Below, piece by piece: positions 1-7,272 of a stretch of 24,704 bases of DNA (the stretch's first letter is position 1; every line of letters starts with the position of its first letter). Origin of the DNA: a virus; IMG/VR virus record IMGVR_UViG_3300042303_000715, positions 1 to 24,704 of that record; one strand, given 5' to 3'. Both the position numbers and the translations under genes were made by a program. The notes below the pieces were generated by a model. That model made no database searches, was not told where the DNA came from, and worked only from the letters and a program-made list of their open reading frames with translations.

Positions 1-1
1 G

Positions 2-328
2 ATTAAACGCCAACTACAAGGTCAATCAAACTATATTGTAAATGGTGGTTTAAATTTCCACAAAGATAAAAACACACTAAATGTTACATACAACCGTGTT
101 GGAGATAGATTATCCGCCGTTGGTTTTCAAGGATATGCAGACATATTTGAAAATAGTAGAAATATTTTAGATGTAGTATACTTAAGAAAAATAAATAAAG
201 GCGAAATTAAGGTTGCAATAAACGATGTTTTCGCTCAATCATCAATATATTATCAAAAAACAAAAGGCGATTTAATTAAAACAAACAACGAACAAACAGT
301 CTCATTAACTATCAATTTTAATTTATGA
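2..328 (+). CDS. TonB-dependent receptor, C-terminal end (partial, 5' end outside window)
   Basis: An open frame enters from the left edge and ends at TGA 326-328, giving the last 108 residues of a larger protein. The sequence alternates hydrophobic and polar residues as in beta-strands (NYIVNGGLNF, TLNVTYNRVG, NILDVVYLRKI, GEIKVAINDVF) and ends in SLTINFNL, with an aromatic penultimate strand typical of an outer-membrane barrel. The pattern G-Q-S-x-Y-x-x-N-G-G-L and N-x-L-D-V-x-x-x-x-K resembles the final strands of Bacteroidota TonB-dependent receptors, which import siderophores, glycans or other nutrients using the TonB/ExbBD motor. The plug and most of the barrel lie outside the window, so the substrate cannot be named. 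The stop overlaps the start of the lipoprotein gene (ATGA), so the two are probably translated together. A receptor in a phage late region is unusual. Confidence 0.72.
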   Translation: MKRQLQGQSNYIVNGGLNFHKDKNTLNVTYNRVGDRLSAVGFQGYADIFENSRNILDVVYLRKINKGEIKVAINDVFAQSSIYYQKTKGDLIKTNNEQTVSLTINFNL

Positions 329-1527
329 AAAAATTATTAGCATTAGTACTTATTTTTGGTATTTTTAGTTGCACAAAAGAATTAGGAGGTAACACCGAAC
401 CCATCAATGTACCTTCAACTACAACATTGGTTGGTAACATTAACACAACAACCACATTAACATCAGACAAAGTTTGGACATTAAAAGGTTATGTATATGT
501 AACTGATGGTGCTAAACTTATTATCCAACCTGGCACTACTATTGTAAGTGATATTGCTGAAAAAGGTGCCCTGTGTATTGAAAGAGGAGCCCAAATTATA
601 GCTGAAGGTACAGCTGCAAAACCAATCATATTCACCTCAGGTAAAAACGCTGGCGAGAGGTCTCCTGGTGATTGGGGTGGTATTGTAATTTTAGGTCGTG
701 CTAAAACCAATAGATCATCAGAACCAACTATTGAAGGTGGTATTGGTAGAGCATTTGGTGGTATAAATGATGCTGATAATAGTGGAATATTAAAGTATGT
801 TCGTATTGAATATGCTGGTATAGCTGCTTTACCAAATTCAGAAATTAACGCTTTGACATTAGGTGCTGTAGGTAGTGGTACTGTAATTGAACATGTTCAA
901 ACAGTATATGCTAATGACGATGCATTTGAATTTTTCGGTGGTACTGTAAATGCTAAAAATTTATACGCATTCGCTACAGCCGATGATGATTATGATTTTG
1001 ATTTTGGCTACACCGGAACTATAACAAATAGTGTATCAAAGCGTGATCCTCAATTTGTAGATAACGGCGATGCAGGCAATGGTGTAGAATGCGACAATGA
1101 TGGTACAGGCTCACCTGCAACACCCTTTACACATCCTAAATTAATAGGTATGGTATTGGTTGGACCATTTGATGCTGCTTCATTAGCAAACCATAACTTA
1201 GGTTTGAGATGGAGAAGAGCCACTCAATTCACAATGACTAATTCTAAAATATTAGGATATCAAAAAGGTGGATTTAGTATTGAATCAAATGAAACAGCTC
1301 AAGCCTATAAAGATGGTATTAGCAAGTTTGAAAATAACGAAGTACAATCATTCGATCCACTATTAAACTTCAGATCTACATCTACAGCATTTACCGCAGT
1401 TAATATGAAAGAAAAAGCATTATCTCAAGGCAATAAAGAGGTAAAATATACTAAATTAGAAATGGAAGCCTTAGCAAGACCATCATGGATCAACGGATGG
1501 ACTCGCTTTCCACTTAAGGGACAATAA
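325..1527 (+). CDS. Surface lipoprotein with right-handed beta-helix-like body, partner of the TonB-dependent receptor
   Basis: This 400-residue protein has a lipoprotein signal peptide: MKKLLALVLIFGIFS then Cys16, with T-K-E after the Cys, similar to the Lys/acidic surface-export signal of Bacteroidota lipoproteins. The mature part has repeated short beta segments with Gly/Asn turns (GYVYVTDGAKLIIQPGTTIV, GAQIIAEGTAAKPIIFTSG, PGDWGGIVILG at about 114-124), typical of a beta-helix. A D-rich stretch (ADDDYDFDFGY, about 218-228) could bind metal. I recognise the family as a conserved Bacteroidota secreted protein usually encoded right after a TonB-dependent receptor; database names for it vary and its function is not established. 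No type IX secretion tail is visible. It overlaps the receptor stop by four bases and is followed by a hairpin and a TATTTATA motif. Its A+T-rich codons look like the phage genes around it, which suggests either a related host or long residence. Confidence 0.8.
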   Translation: MKKLLALVLIFGIFSCTKELGGNTEPINVPSTTTLVGNINTTTTLTSDKVWTLKGYVYVTDGAKLIIQPGTTIVSDIAEKGALCIERGAQIIAEGTAAKPIIFTSGKNAGERSPGDWGGIVILGRAKTNRSSEPTIEGGIGRAFGGINDADNSGILKYVRIEYAGIAALPNSEINALTLGAVGSGTVIEHVQTVYANDDAFEFFGGTVNAKNLYAFATADDDYDFDFGYTGTITNSVSKRDPQFVDNGDAGNGVECDNDGTGSPATPFTHPKLIGMVLVGPFDAASLANHNLGLRWRRATQFTMTNSKILGYQKGGFSIESNETAQAYKDGISKFENNEVQSFDPLLNFRSTSTAFTAVNMKEKALSQGNKEVKYTKLEMEALARPSWINGWTRFPLKGQ

Positions 1528-1540
1528 TTATAAATTAACA

Positions 1541-1577
1541 AATATTTATAGGTAGCTTGGACTGTCCATGCTACCTA
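1541..1577 (+). promoter_or_regulatory. AATATTTATA motif fused to a stem-loop
   Basis: AATATTTATA at 1541-1550 is the motif that recurs in gaps across the window. Its last two bases begin a hairpin: TAGGTAGC (1549-1556) pairs with GCTACCTA (1570-1577), with an inner TGGA/TCCA extension after a T-T mismatch. It lies between the lipoprotein stop and the next start at 1591. It could be a late promoter with a structured leader, or the terminator of the receptor operon; the bases after it (TTTATGTTT) are only weakly T-rich. Confidence 0.5.
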
Positions 1578-1590
1578 TTTATGTTTAATT

Positions 1591-2562
1591 ATGATCAAAT
1601 TACTTAACCTAGCTAAGCAAATACTAAAAGAAGGTGGTAACGTATTCGGTACTACAGACTCAATTGAAAAAGATAATATTGAACCTACAATTGAAAAATT
1701 TGTAGAGCAATTATCTAAAATATTCCCTGCTAAAGCATCTACATTCACATCATTTGAAAAATTAGGATCAGCCGGTAAAAAAGCAGTATCAGGCGATATT
1801 GATTTATCATATGATATTAAAAATATATTCCCTGGTGGTAAACCTGACTTTAAAGGTTGGGGTGTAGATGAAAACAAATACAACGAATTATTAGCACAAT
1901 TTACTAAAAAAGCTAGAACAGCATCACCTGAAAAACTTCAGTTACGTGCTATGATTGTATTAATTGGAGATAAAATTAACGATTCATTACCTGACGTTGA
2001 AGTAGATCTTAAAGCATCGGGCGCCGGCTCTATATTTTGTGCTATACCTCAGTACGGACCTAATGGTGAAAAAATAGGTAAAGCCGTTCAAACTGATATC
2101 AATGTAGGTAATCCTGAATGGTTACGTTTTAGCTACTATTCCCAATCATATGAGGGTAATGTTAAAGGTTTACACCGTACACAATTAATGTTAGCTTTAT
2201 TCTCTAATAAAGGTAAATCATTTGGTCACACTACAGGTGTAGTTGATAAAGAAAGTGGTCAACAAGAAGCATCTAATCCTAAAGAAGCTATTGATTTATT
2301 AAATCAATTATATGGCTTTAATTTAACTCAAGATACATTAGATAATTATTTTAAGTTAGAAGATTTTATGAGGAAAAATATATCTAAAGAAGAATATAAT
2401 TCTATCATGGATCGATATCTTAAAATACTTGATTCAACTAGAGCCGATATACCAGAGAATTTACAAAAATATTGGATTGGTAATCAAGATAGATTAGGAT
2501 TAAAAGGTAAATTCTTACCTGATAATTCTAAATTAATTCCTTACCAAAAAGAAAAAGCATAA
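1591..2562 (+). CDS. Nucleotidyltransferase-fold protein with putative capsid-targeting leader
   Basis: This 323-residue protein starts MIKLLNLAKQILKE|GG, a short amphipathic helix ending in L-K-E like a T4 capsid-targeting sequence. The pol-beta nucleotidyltransferase signature follows: Gly59-Ser60, then S-G-D69-I-D71-L. A third acidic residue is likely Asp169 in QTDINVG, just before an F-S-Y-Y-S segment. This is the layout of minimal nucleotidyltransferases that transfer NMP groups to RNA, proteins or small molecules; the substrate is not evident. Related proteins are, from memory, common in aquatic T4-like phages without a known role. The start is supported by the shared leader, and the TAA stop overlaps the next ATG (TAATG). 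If the leader is real, the enzyme would be inside the capsid. An alternative is an inactive structural protein that kept the fold. Confidence 0.72.
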   Translation: MIKLLNLAKQILKEGGNVFGTTDSIEKDNIEPTIEKFVEQLSKIFPAKASTFTSFEKLGSAGKKAVSGDIDLSYDIKNIFPGGKPDFKGWGVDENKYNELLAQFTKKARTASPEKLQLRAMIVLIGDKINDSLPDVEVDLKASGAGSIFCAIPQYGPNGEKIGKAVQTDINVGNPEWLRFSYYSQSYEGNVKGLHRTQLMLALFSNKGKSFGHTTGVVDKESGQQEASNPKEAIDLLNQLYGFNLTQDTLDNYFKLEDFMRKNISKEEYNSIMDRYLKILDSTRADIPENLQKYWIGNQDRLGLKGKFLPDNSKLIPYQKEKA

Positions 2563-3395
2563 TGATTAAGTTATTAGATATATTAAAAGAAATAGCCCAA
2601 AATAAAACCGCTATACTAATTGATGGAACCTCATCTGCAGGAAAATCTATGGCTGCTCAAGTATTAAAAGCTGTTCCTTTTTATAAAGCTACTGACCCAA
2701 ATCAATGGGTCCAGATAGATAGTGATATGTTTGGTAAGGGAGAGGAAGAACAAAAAAGAAGATTAAAACATGATCATCCTAATATTAGGAAATGGTCAAT
2801 AGAAAATCAAGAACCAGGAATTGTTTCAGGCTTATATCGTAAAGCAGGTGAAAATGTTCCTGAAAATCCATATGAAGACACGTATATTGAAGATACAAAA
2901 GATGCAAGAGCATGGTATATGGCTCAAGAATATAAAAAAGGACCTTGGAAAAAAGTTATTTTTGATAGTGTAAACGATGATATTTTAAAATATATTCCTG
3001 ATATAAAACATGTACTTTTACATGCTCCTATTCCAATTTTACTTTCAAATATTACAGCAAGAAAAGAAAAAGACCCAAGAGATATTGATAAGGTTTTAGA
3101 TCAATATCTTGAAAAATATGAAGCTACTACCTCTAAACCTTCTGAAAATATTGGAGATCCAAATACTGTTTTAACAAAAAGTGGATTAGAAGAATTATTA
3201 TCCCAATATACAACTGATCAAAAATATATTAATGATTTTATTAAAAAACTAGGTATTACAGGAAATGGTAATTATTATATTAAAGCAAAGAATATAGATC
3301 CAAATAAAATCGTACTTGTTAACGTAGATCAAAAATCAAGAGACGCAAAAGTAGCTCCTGCTAAATTACAACAAATGTTTAATAAAATTAAATAA
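2562..3395 (+). CDS. P-loop kinase-like protein (chloramphenicol phosphotransferase/zeta-toxin-like) with capsid-targeting-like leader
   Basis: This 277-residue protein begins MIKLLDILKE|IA, nearly identical in DNA to the start of the gene at 6780. A Walker A loop follows at once: I-D-G-T-S-S-A-G27-K28-S29, preceded by a hydrophobic strand. The T/S-S-S-x-G-K-S form is typical of chloramphenicol phosphotransferase-like and zeta-toxin-like small kinases. An acidic pair after the next strand (QIDSDMF, Asp53/Asp55) fits the position of the catalytic or sugar-binding Asp. Later KKVIFDSVNDD and HVLLHAPIPILLSNITARK look like core strands with a basic lid region. The phosphate acceptor cannot be predicted. 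It shares TAATG with the upstream nucleotidyltransferase, so the two may act as a pair. A gap of 39 bases separates it from the next gene. Kinase fold is fairly secure; exact family is not. Confidence 0.68.
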   Translation: MIKLLDILKEIAQNKTAILIDGTSSAGKSMAAQVLKAVPFYKATDPNQWVQIDSDMFGKGEEEQKRRLKHDHPNIRKWSIENQEPGIVSGLYRKAGENVPENPYEDTYIEDTKDARAWYMAQEYKKGPWKKVIFDSVNDDILKYIPDIKHVLLHAPIPILLSNITARKEKDPRDIDKVLDQYLEKYEATTSKPSENIGDPNTVLTKSGLEELLSQYTTDQKYINDFIKKLGITGNGNYYIKAKNIDPNKIVLVNVDQKSRDAKVAPAKLQQMFNKIK

Positions 3396-3434
3396 GAAAA
3401 CCAGAATCATAATAATTTTAAATTAATTTAATAA

Positions 3435-5618
3435 ATGTCAGGTTCAGCAGGTGGAAATAGAATTACTAGAGGATCAGTTGCTAAAACTGTTGATTCCTAT
3501 ATTAATAGAATACTAAAGAAATTCCCAGCTTTTAAAAGTGCTAAAGTTTCAGGCTCATATAATACAAGTACTAAAGAAGACTTTGGTGATATTGATTTGA
3601 TCGTTAATTTAGAAGCAACAGATAAAAAAAATATTAAATTAGAATTAGCTAAATTTTTATCTGACCTACCAGATAATGTTATAGTTCCTTTTAAAAGTGA
3701 AAAATATAAAGGTAAAAAATATCTAAACACAGGAGAAATAATCACTATATTACACCCTATAGAAGGCCAACCAGGTGAATATGTTCAAATAGACAATATA
3801 GTTTCTATAAGTGATGATGAAGCTGAATTTAAGAAAGAATTTTTAGATTATCCTGCTGAAATACAAGGATTATTATTAGGATTAGCTAAAGTAATATGTT
3901 TAGAGGAAGATCCTAAATCAATATTTGCTCGTATGGGTATTAAAAATATACCTGAACTTGAGGCAAATCAAGAATATGAATTTAATTTATCGAGCGCCGG
4001 ATTAACACTGCGTATCGTAACGTTAGATAATTTTAAAGAAGTTGATCGTACCGAAGTATGGAAAACTAGTAATTGGTCCAATATTAAGCAGCTATTTACT
4101 AATTACAAAATAGATGGTAGCTTCGAGGATCTATTAAATGATATATCATCTAAGGTAAAAAACCCACGCTCAAAAAATCGCATTAAAGGCATTTTTAATT
4201 CGATGGTATCTATTAAAAGTGGTGAAGTAGGTACACCTAAGGGCGATAATAAACAAAAATCATTAGATAAAGTGAATAATACATTAAGCGAAACAAATTT
4301 AGGCAGATACCTTGTATCATTACTATTAGAACAAGACCAACCAACAATAGCATTATTCCCAGGCAAATTTAAACCACCACATAAAGGTCATTTTAGTGTA
4401 GTAAAACAACTACTTAACAAGGCAGATCAAGTAGTGGTATTAATTTCACCTAAAATACATGATGGTATTTCACCTGATGAAAGTGTTGCTGCTTGGAAAT
4501 TATATAAAGACCAATTAGTAGACGGTGATAAAGTTGAATTAAGAGTATCAGCTGTTACCCCTGTTAGAGATGTATATGATTTTGTAGAAAATAATCCTGA
4601 ATTAACAGTATATGCTGCTTACGGTAAAGGTGAAGAGAGTAGGTATAAAAATTTAAGTAAGTTTCCAAACGCAAAAATATTTGATGCTGGTAATTTTGGT
4701 GGTTTAAATGCTACTGATCTTAGACAAGCTATACGCGATGGCAATGAGGAAGAAATTAAAAAATTCTTACCTGATGGGGTTGAAGTAGCTGATTTTCTAC
4801 TAGCAATGGGTAAAAAGGCTAAAGAAGAACCTAAACCCGAACCACAGCCTGAACCACAACCTGCAGTACCACCTACAGCTCCAATAGCTGAAAGAAAATA
4901 TCAGAATCAAGACGATATGTTTGCTGATTATGTCTTATCTAGAGAGGCAGATGTTGAAGATACAGCTCAAGTATTTAATATACCTATCCCAGATGTAAGA
5001 TATGCATTTACAGTAGGTAACATGGTAATATTATCTGATGATATGTGGGATAAATTAGAAAATAAAAATCATGAAGATGCTGATGGTGAAATCAGTGGTC
5101 CTCCTATGATTTTAAATTATGATAAAGACAGATATTATTTAACATACGGTAGTCGTATATTAGCTGATTATAAAAAATTAGGTAAAACACCCAATGTGTT
5201 AATGGGTGTTTTAGATTTAGAAGGTCCTAAACCCTGGCCTTTAAAAGAAGGTAAACTAAACGAAAGCGAAACCGCTACTATAGGTGAATTTGTAAAGTAT
5301 GCGATTAAAAACTTGGAAATACAAAAACCTCCACGTAACTTAACCTTCTCATACGATAATGCGGCTGCTAAAGAGAAACGTAGTTTTGGTTATTTTGATC
5401 CGAATGCTAATAAAATATGGGTGTATTGCGGAAATAGAAACATGGCTGATATATTAAGAACACTAGCACATGAATTAGTACACCGTAAGCAAGACGAAGA
5501 CGGACGTATTAATTACGAAAGTGGAAAAACAGGAAGTGATATAGAAAACGAAGCAAACGCTAAAGCAGGAATCTTATTAAGAGATTTCGGCAAACAACAT
5601 AAAGAAATATACCAATAA
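3435..5618 (+). CDS. Three-part fusion: nucleotidyltransferase, cytidylyltransferase-like domain, HExxH zinc metallopeptidase
   Basis: This is a 727-residue multidomain protein. Residues 1-280 are a nucleotidyltransferase: Gly40-Ser41, D-F-G-D52-I-D54-L, and probably Asp120 in YVQID. Residues 303-445 are a nucleotidyltransferase of the HxGH class: IALFPGKFKPPH316-K-G-H319, with GGLNATDLRQAI (422-433) in the place of the usual S-x-T-x-x-R motif. A Pro/Glu-rich linker (464-475) leads to a region of unknown fold (490-600). The C-terminus is a zinc peptidase: H679-E680-L-V-H683, with D-I-E-N-E (702-706) supplying a likely third ligand, as in gluzincin/ImmA-like proteins. It lacks an N-terminal leader, but L-L-E (297-299) and L-N-E (608-610) fall exactly between domains and look like prohead-protease sites, so it may be cut into separate enzymes. 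The family is known to me from marine phages; the biological role is unknown. Confidence 0.78.
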   Translation: MSGSAGGNRITRGSVAKTVDSYINRILKKFPAFKSAKVSGSYNTSTKEDFGDIDLIVNLEATDKKNIKLELAKFLSDLPDNVIVPFKSEKYKGKKYLNTGEIITILHPIEGQPGEYVQIDNIVSISDDEAEFKKEFLDYPAEIQGLLLGLAKVICLEEDPKSIFARMGIKNIPELEANQEYEFNLSSAGLTLRIVTLDNFKEVDRTEVWKTSNWSNIKQLFTNYKIDGSFEDLLNDISSKVKNPRSKNRIKGIFNSMVSIKSGEVGTPKGDNKQKSLDKVNNTLSETNLGRYLVSLLLEQDQPTIALFPGKFKPPHKGHFSVVKQLLNKADQVVVLISPKIHDGISPDESVAAWKLYKDQLVDGDKVELRVSAVTPVRDVYDFVENNPELTVYAAYGKGEESRYKNLSKFPNAKIFDAGNFGGLNATDLRQAIRDGNEEEIKKFLPDGVEVADFLLAMGKKAKEEPKPEPQPEPQPAVPPTAPIAERKYQNQDDMFADYVLSREADVEDTAQVFNIPIPDVRYAFTVGNMVILSDDMWDKLENKNHEDADGEISGPPMILNYDKDRYYLTYGSRILADYKKLGKTPNVLMGVLDLEGPKPWPLKEGKLNESETATIGEFVKYAIKNLEIQKPPRNLTFSYDNAAAKEKRSFGYFDPNANKIWVYCGNRNMADILRTLAHELVHRKQDEDGRINYESGKTGSDIENEANAKAGILLRDFGKQHKEIYQ

Positions 5619-5621
5619 GTT

Positions 5622-6206
5622 ATGAGTGAATCAATGTTACAGCGCGAATTTAAAGGTAAAGATGTGCAAAGAATGCGCAACATCATTACTAAAGACTATA
5701 CAGCCAAAACAACAACCCAAATTGGCTATTCTAAAACCCAGACTGACTATAAAGAAGGTGATGTGTGGGATGAGAATGGTAAGCAATGGACAATTAAAAA
5801 TGGTATTAAACAAACGGTTACGCGCTTCGATAAATTAAAAGAATCTATTCATCTTCCACTTACCTGTCCTAAATGCGGTAACGCTATGAAGGGTGACAAG
5901 TTGAATAAAAAAATGTGGCCTATCCACAAAACATGTTTCGATTGTGTTATATTAATGGAAACTAAACTTAAACTCACAGGCCAATACGAGGCATATGCTC
6001 GTGGTTTAGTAACGGGTGGTGTTAAAGCCCATATTAAAGATTTAGAAGACGTTATGTTAGAATTAGCACTAAACGACAACAATGAAAGTTTTGTTACCGA
6101 AGCTGGCGATGTTGAGAAATGGGCTGGTAAGGGTGTAGACAAGCAAAAAATCACCACAGAACTACAGGAGTACATACAGAAACTTAAAGAGCATATTAGT
6201 TCTTAA
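5622..6206 (+). CDS. Zinc-ribbon phage protein of unknown function
   Basis: This 194-residue protein has two recognisable parts. Residues 40-75 contain G-D-V-W-D-E-N-G-K-Q-W-T-I-K-N-G-I-K-Q-T, a conserved phage motif in my memory. A four-Cys zinc ribbon follows: C82-P-K-C85 and C105-F-D-C108 with a His at 102. The C-terminal half is helical and charged, ending in QEYIQKLKEHISS. It has no obvious amphipathic leader, unlike its neighbours. The ATG is three bases after the previous stop, and the gene ends where a TATTTATA motif starts, so it closes the first transcription block. Zinc binding is supported by the Cys spacing; nucleic-acid binding or a structural part in the virion are both possible. 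Confidence 0.68.
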   Translation: MSESMLQREFKGKDVQRMRNIITKDYTAKTTTQIGYSKTQTDYKEGDVWDENGKQWTIKNGIKQTVTRFDKLKESIHLPLTCPKCGNAMKGDKLNKKMWPIHKTCFDCVILMETKLKLTGQYEAYARGLVTGGVKAHIKDLEDVMLELALNDNNESFVTEAGDVEKWAGKGVDKQKITTELQEYIQKLKEHISS

Positions 6207-6243
6207 TATTTATAGGTAATGATTTACTAATTAAATCAACCTA
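6205..6243 (+). promoter_or_regulatory. AATATTTATA motif fused to a stem-loop (second copy)
   Basis: AATATTTATAGGTA at 6205-6218 repeats the first 14 bases of the element at 1541. The downstream bases can fold: TAGGT (6213-6217) with ACCTA (6239-6243), and GATTTA (6221-6226) with TAAATC (6232-6237). The sequence in the stem differs from the 1541 copy while pairing is kept, which suggests the structure matters. It overlaps the upstream stop codon and lies 10 bases before the next start. Confidence 0.5.
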
Positions 6244-6252
6244 CTAAATATA

Positions 6253-6540
6253 ATGGAGAATAGCAACTTATGGTCAGTATTAGTTACTGCAATAACAGTT
6301 TTAGGAGGCACTACCGCTTTTAGATATTATGAAAAAAGAGCAATGCGTAGAGAACAAGATGACGACTTTATTCGTCACGATTGCAAAGATCGTATCTCCA
6401 AATTAGAAGCATTATTGGAAGCATCTTCTAAGGAAAAAGATGATTTAAGAAATCTAGTGCTAAAACTTACTTCAGAAGTAGCTGAACTACGTGTTAAGGT
6501 TGAATTCCTATCCAGTGAAAATACTAAACTAAAAAATTAA
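6253..6540 (+). CDS. Small membrane protein with N-terminal helix and coiled coil
   Basis: This 95-residue protein has one hydrophobic segment near the start (LWSVLVTAITVLGGTTAF, about 6-23), then basic residues (YYEKRAMRRE). A long charged heptad-like region follows (ISKLEALLEASSKEKDDLRNLVLKLTSEVAELRVKVEFLSSENTKL, split by no prolines). The layout suggests a membrane anchor with a cytoplasmic or periplasmic coiled coil. Holins and inner-membrane spanins can look like this, but nothing specific identifies it. The positive residues after the helix argue for the coiled coil being cytoplasmic. Its stop shares a base with the next ATG (TAATG). Confidence 0.6.
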   Translation: MENSNLWSVLVTAITVLGGTTAFRYYEKRAMRREQDDDFIRHDCKDRISKLEALLEASSKEKDDLRNLVLKLTSEVAELRVKVEFLSSENTKLKN

Positions 6541-6773
6541 TGTATAGTCTACTCGAATTACTTACACTCCAAGAAGGCCCAGCAGAATATCCAGCAGACC
6601 ATAAACCAGGAATGCGTGTAACTAAAGGTGGTTCAATGTGTGCTAACTGTGAATATTGGGTTGAAAAAGGTAACTTATGTAATAACAAATACTGGTTGCA
6701 GTGGCACGATGGTGATGCTAAAATCCCTGCCCCCGCAGACGAGTATTGTTGTAATTGGTGGCACGCAAAATAA
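6540..6773 (+). CDS. Small Cys-rich protein, HiPIP-like
   Basis: This 77-residue protein starts MYSLLELLTLQE|GP, a hydrophobic leader ending L-Q-E. The rest has Cys34-A-N-Cys37, Cys47, and Cys70-Cys71 next to W-W, with the pattern C-x2-C-x9-C-x22-C and aromatic residues beside each Cys (CEYW, KYW, CNWW). This resembles high-potential iron-sulfur proteins, which hold a 4Fe-4S cluster with four Cys and pack it with aromatics; spacing is not identical to the classical family. From memory, similar small proteins occur in marine phages. It may be a redox or structural cluster protein; zinc binding is an alternative. It overlaps the upstream stop by one base. Confidence 0.6.
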   Translation: MYSLLELLTLQEGPAEYPADHKPGMRVTKGGSMCANCEYWVEKGNLCNNKYWLQWHDGDAKIPAPADEYCCNWWHAK

Positions 6774-6779
6774 AACACT

Positions 6780-7271
6780 ATGATTAAATTATTAGATATA
6801 TTAAATGAAGATATTATAGGTGGTGAAATTGAATGTGGAAAGTGTGGATGGAAATGGAAATTAGCAGATGGAGGACAAGAACCTTATATTTGCCATAAAT
6901 GTGATTACGATAATAGTGATCAAATAGAAGAATACGACGTTGAAAATGCTGATGATATAAGAGAATTTGTTGAATTTATGGAATCATATCAACAAGAACT
7001 TAATGAGGCCGATTGTGATTGTTTACTTGAAGCTAAATATCAAGGTCGTACTGTACCATTAGGTAAACCAATGCGTGGTGACAGTAAAAAATTTAAAGTA
7101 TATGTTAAAAATCCTAAAACAGGTAAAGTTGTAAAAGTAAACTTTGGTGCTAAGGGAATGAACATCAAGAAAAATAATCCTGTAAGACGTAAAGCATTCA
7201 GGGCAAGACATAATTGTGCTAACCCAGGACCACGTACTAAAGCTAGATACTGGTCTTGTAGAAAATGGTAA
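6780..7271 (+). CDS. Zinc-ribbon plus basic Arg/Lys-rich domain, with capsid-targeting-like leader
   Basis: This 163-residue protein begins MIKLLDILNE|DI, the clearest copy of the shared leader. A zinc ribbon follows: C19-G-K-C22 and C38-H-K-C41, with G-W-K-W-K-L-A-D-G-G between. After an acidic stretch (about 48-75), residues 90-163 form a basic domain: FKVYVKNPKTGKVVKVNFGA, then R-R-K-A-F-R-A-R-H-N-C and Y-W-S-C-R-K-W at the end. I recognise this C-terminal domain as a widespread protein of aquatic T4-like phages with no assigned function; the net positive charge suits contact with packaged DNA. Internal L-L-E (around 82) precedes the basic domain and could be another cleavage site. The start is fixed by the leader and the short gap after the previous stop. 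Confidence 0.75.
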   Translation: MIKLLDILNEDIIGGEIECGKCGWKWKLADGGQEPYICHKCDYDNSDQIEEYDVENADDIREFVEFMESYQQELNEADCDCLLEAKYQGRTVPLGKPMRGDSKKFKVYVKNPKTGKVVKVNFGAKGMNIKKNNPVRRKAFRARHNCANPGPRTKARYWSCRKW

Positions 7272-7272
7272 T

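Noticed and set aside
5626-5838. 70-residue plus-strand frame inside the zinc-ribbon gene
   Set aside because: Fully within the 5622-6206 gene in another frame, with no recognised features.
7216-7272. Upstream in-frame start giving a 156-residue protein
   Set aside because: The extra 19 residues lie within the preceding gene in another frame, and ATG 7273 begins exactly with the shared leader MIKLTEILDE.
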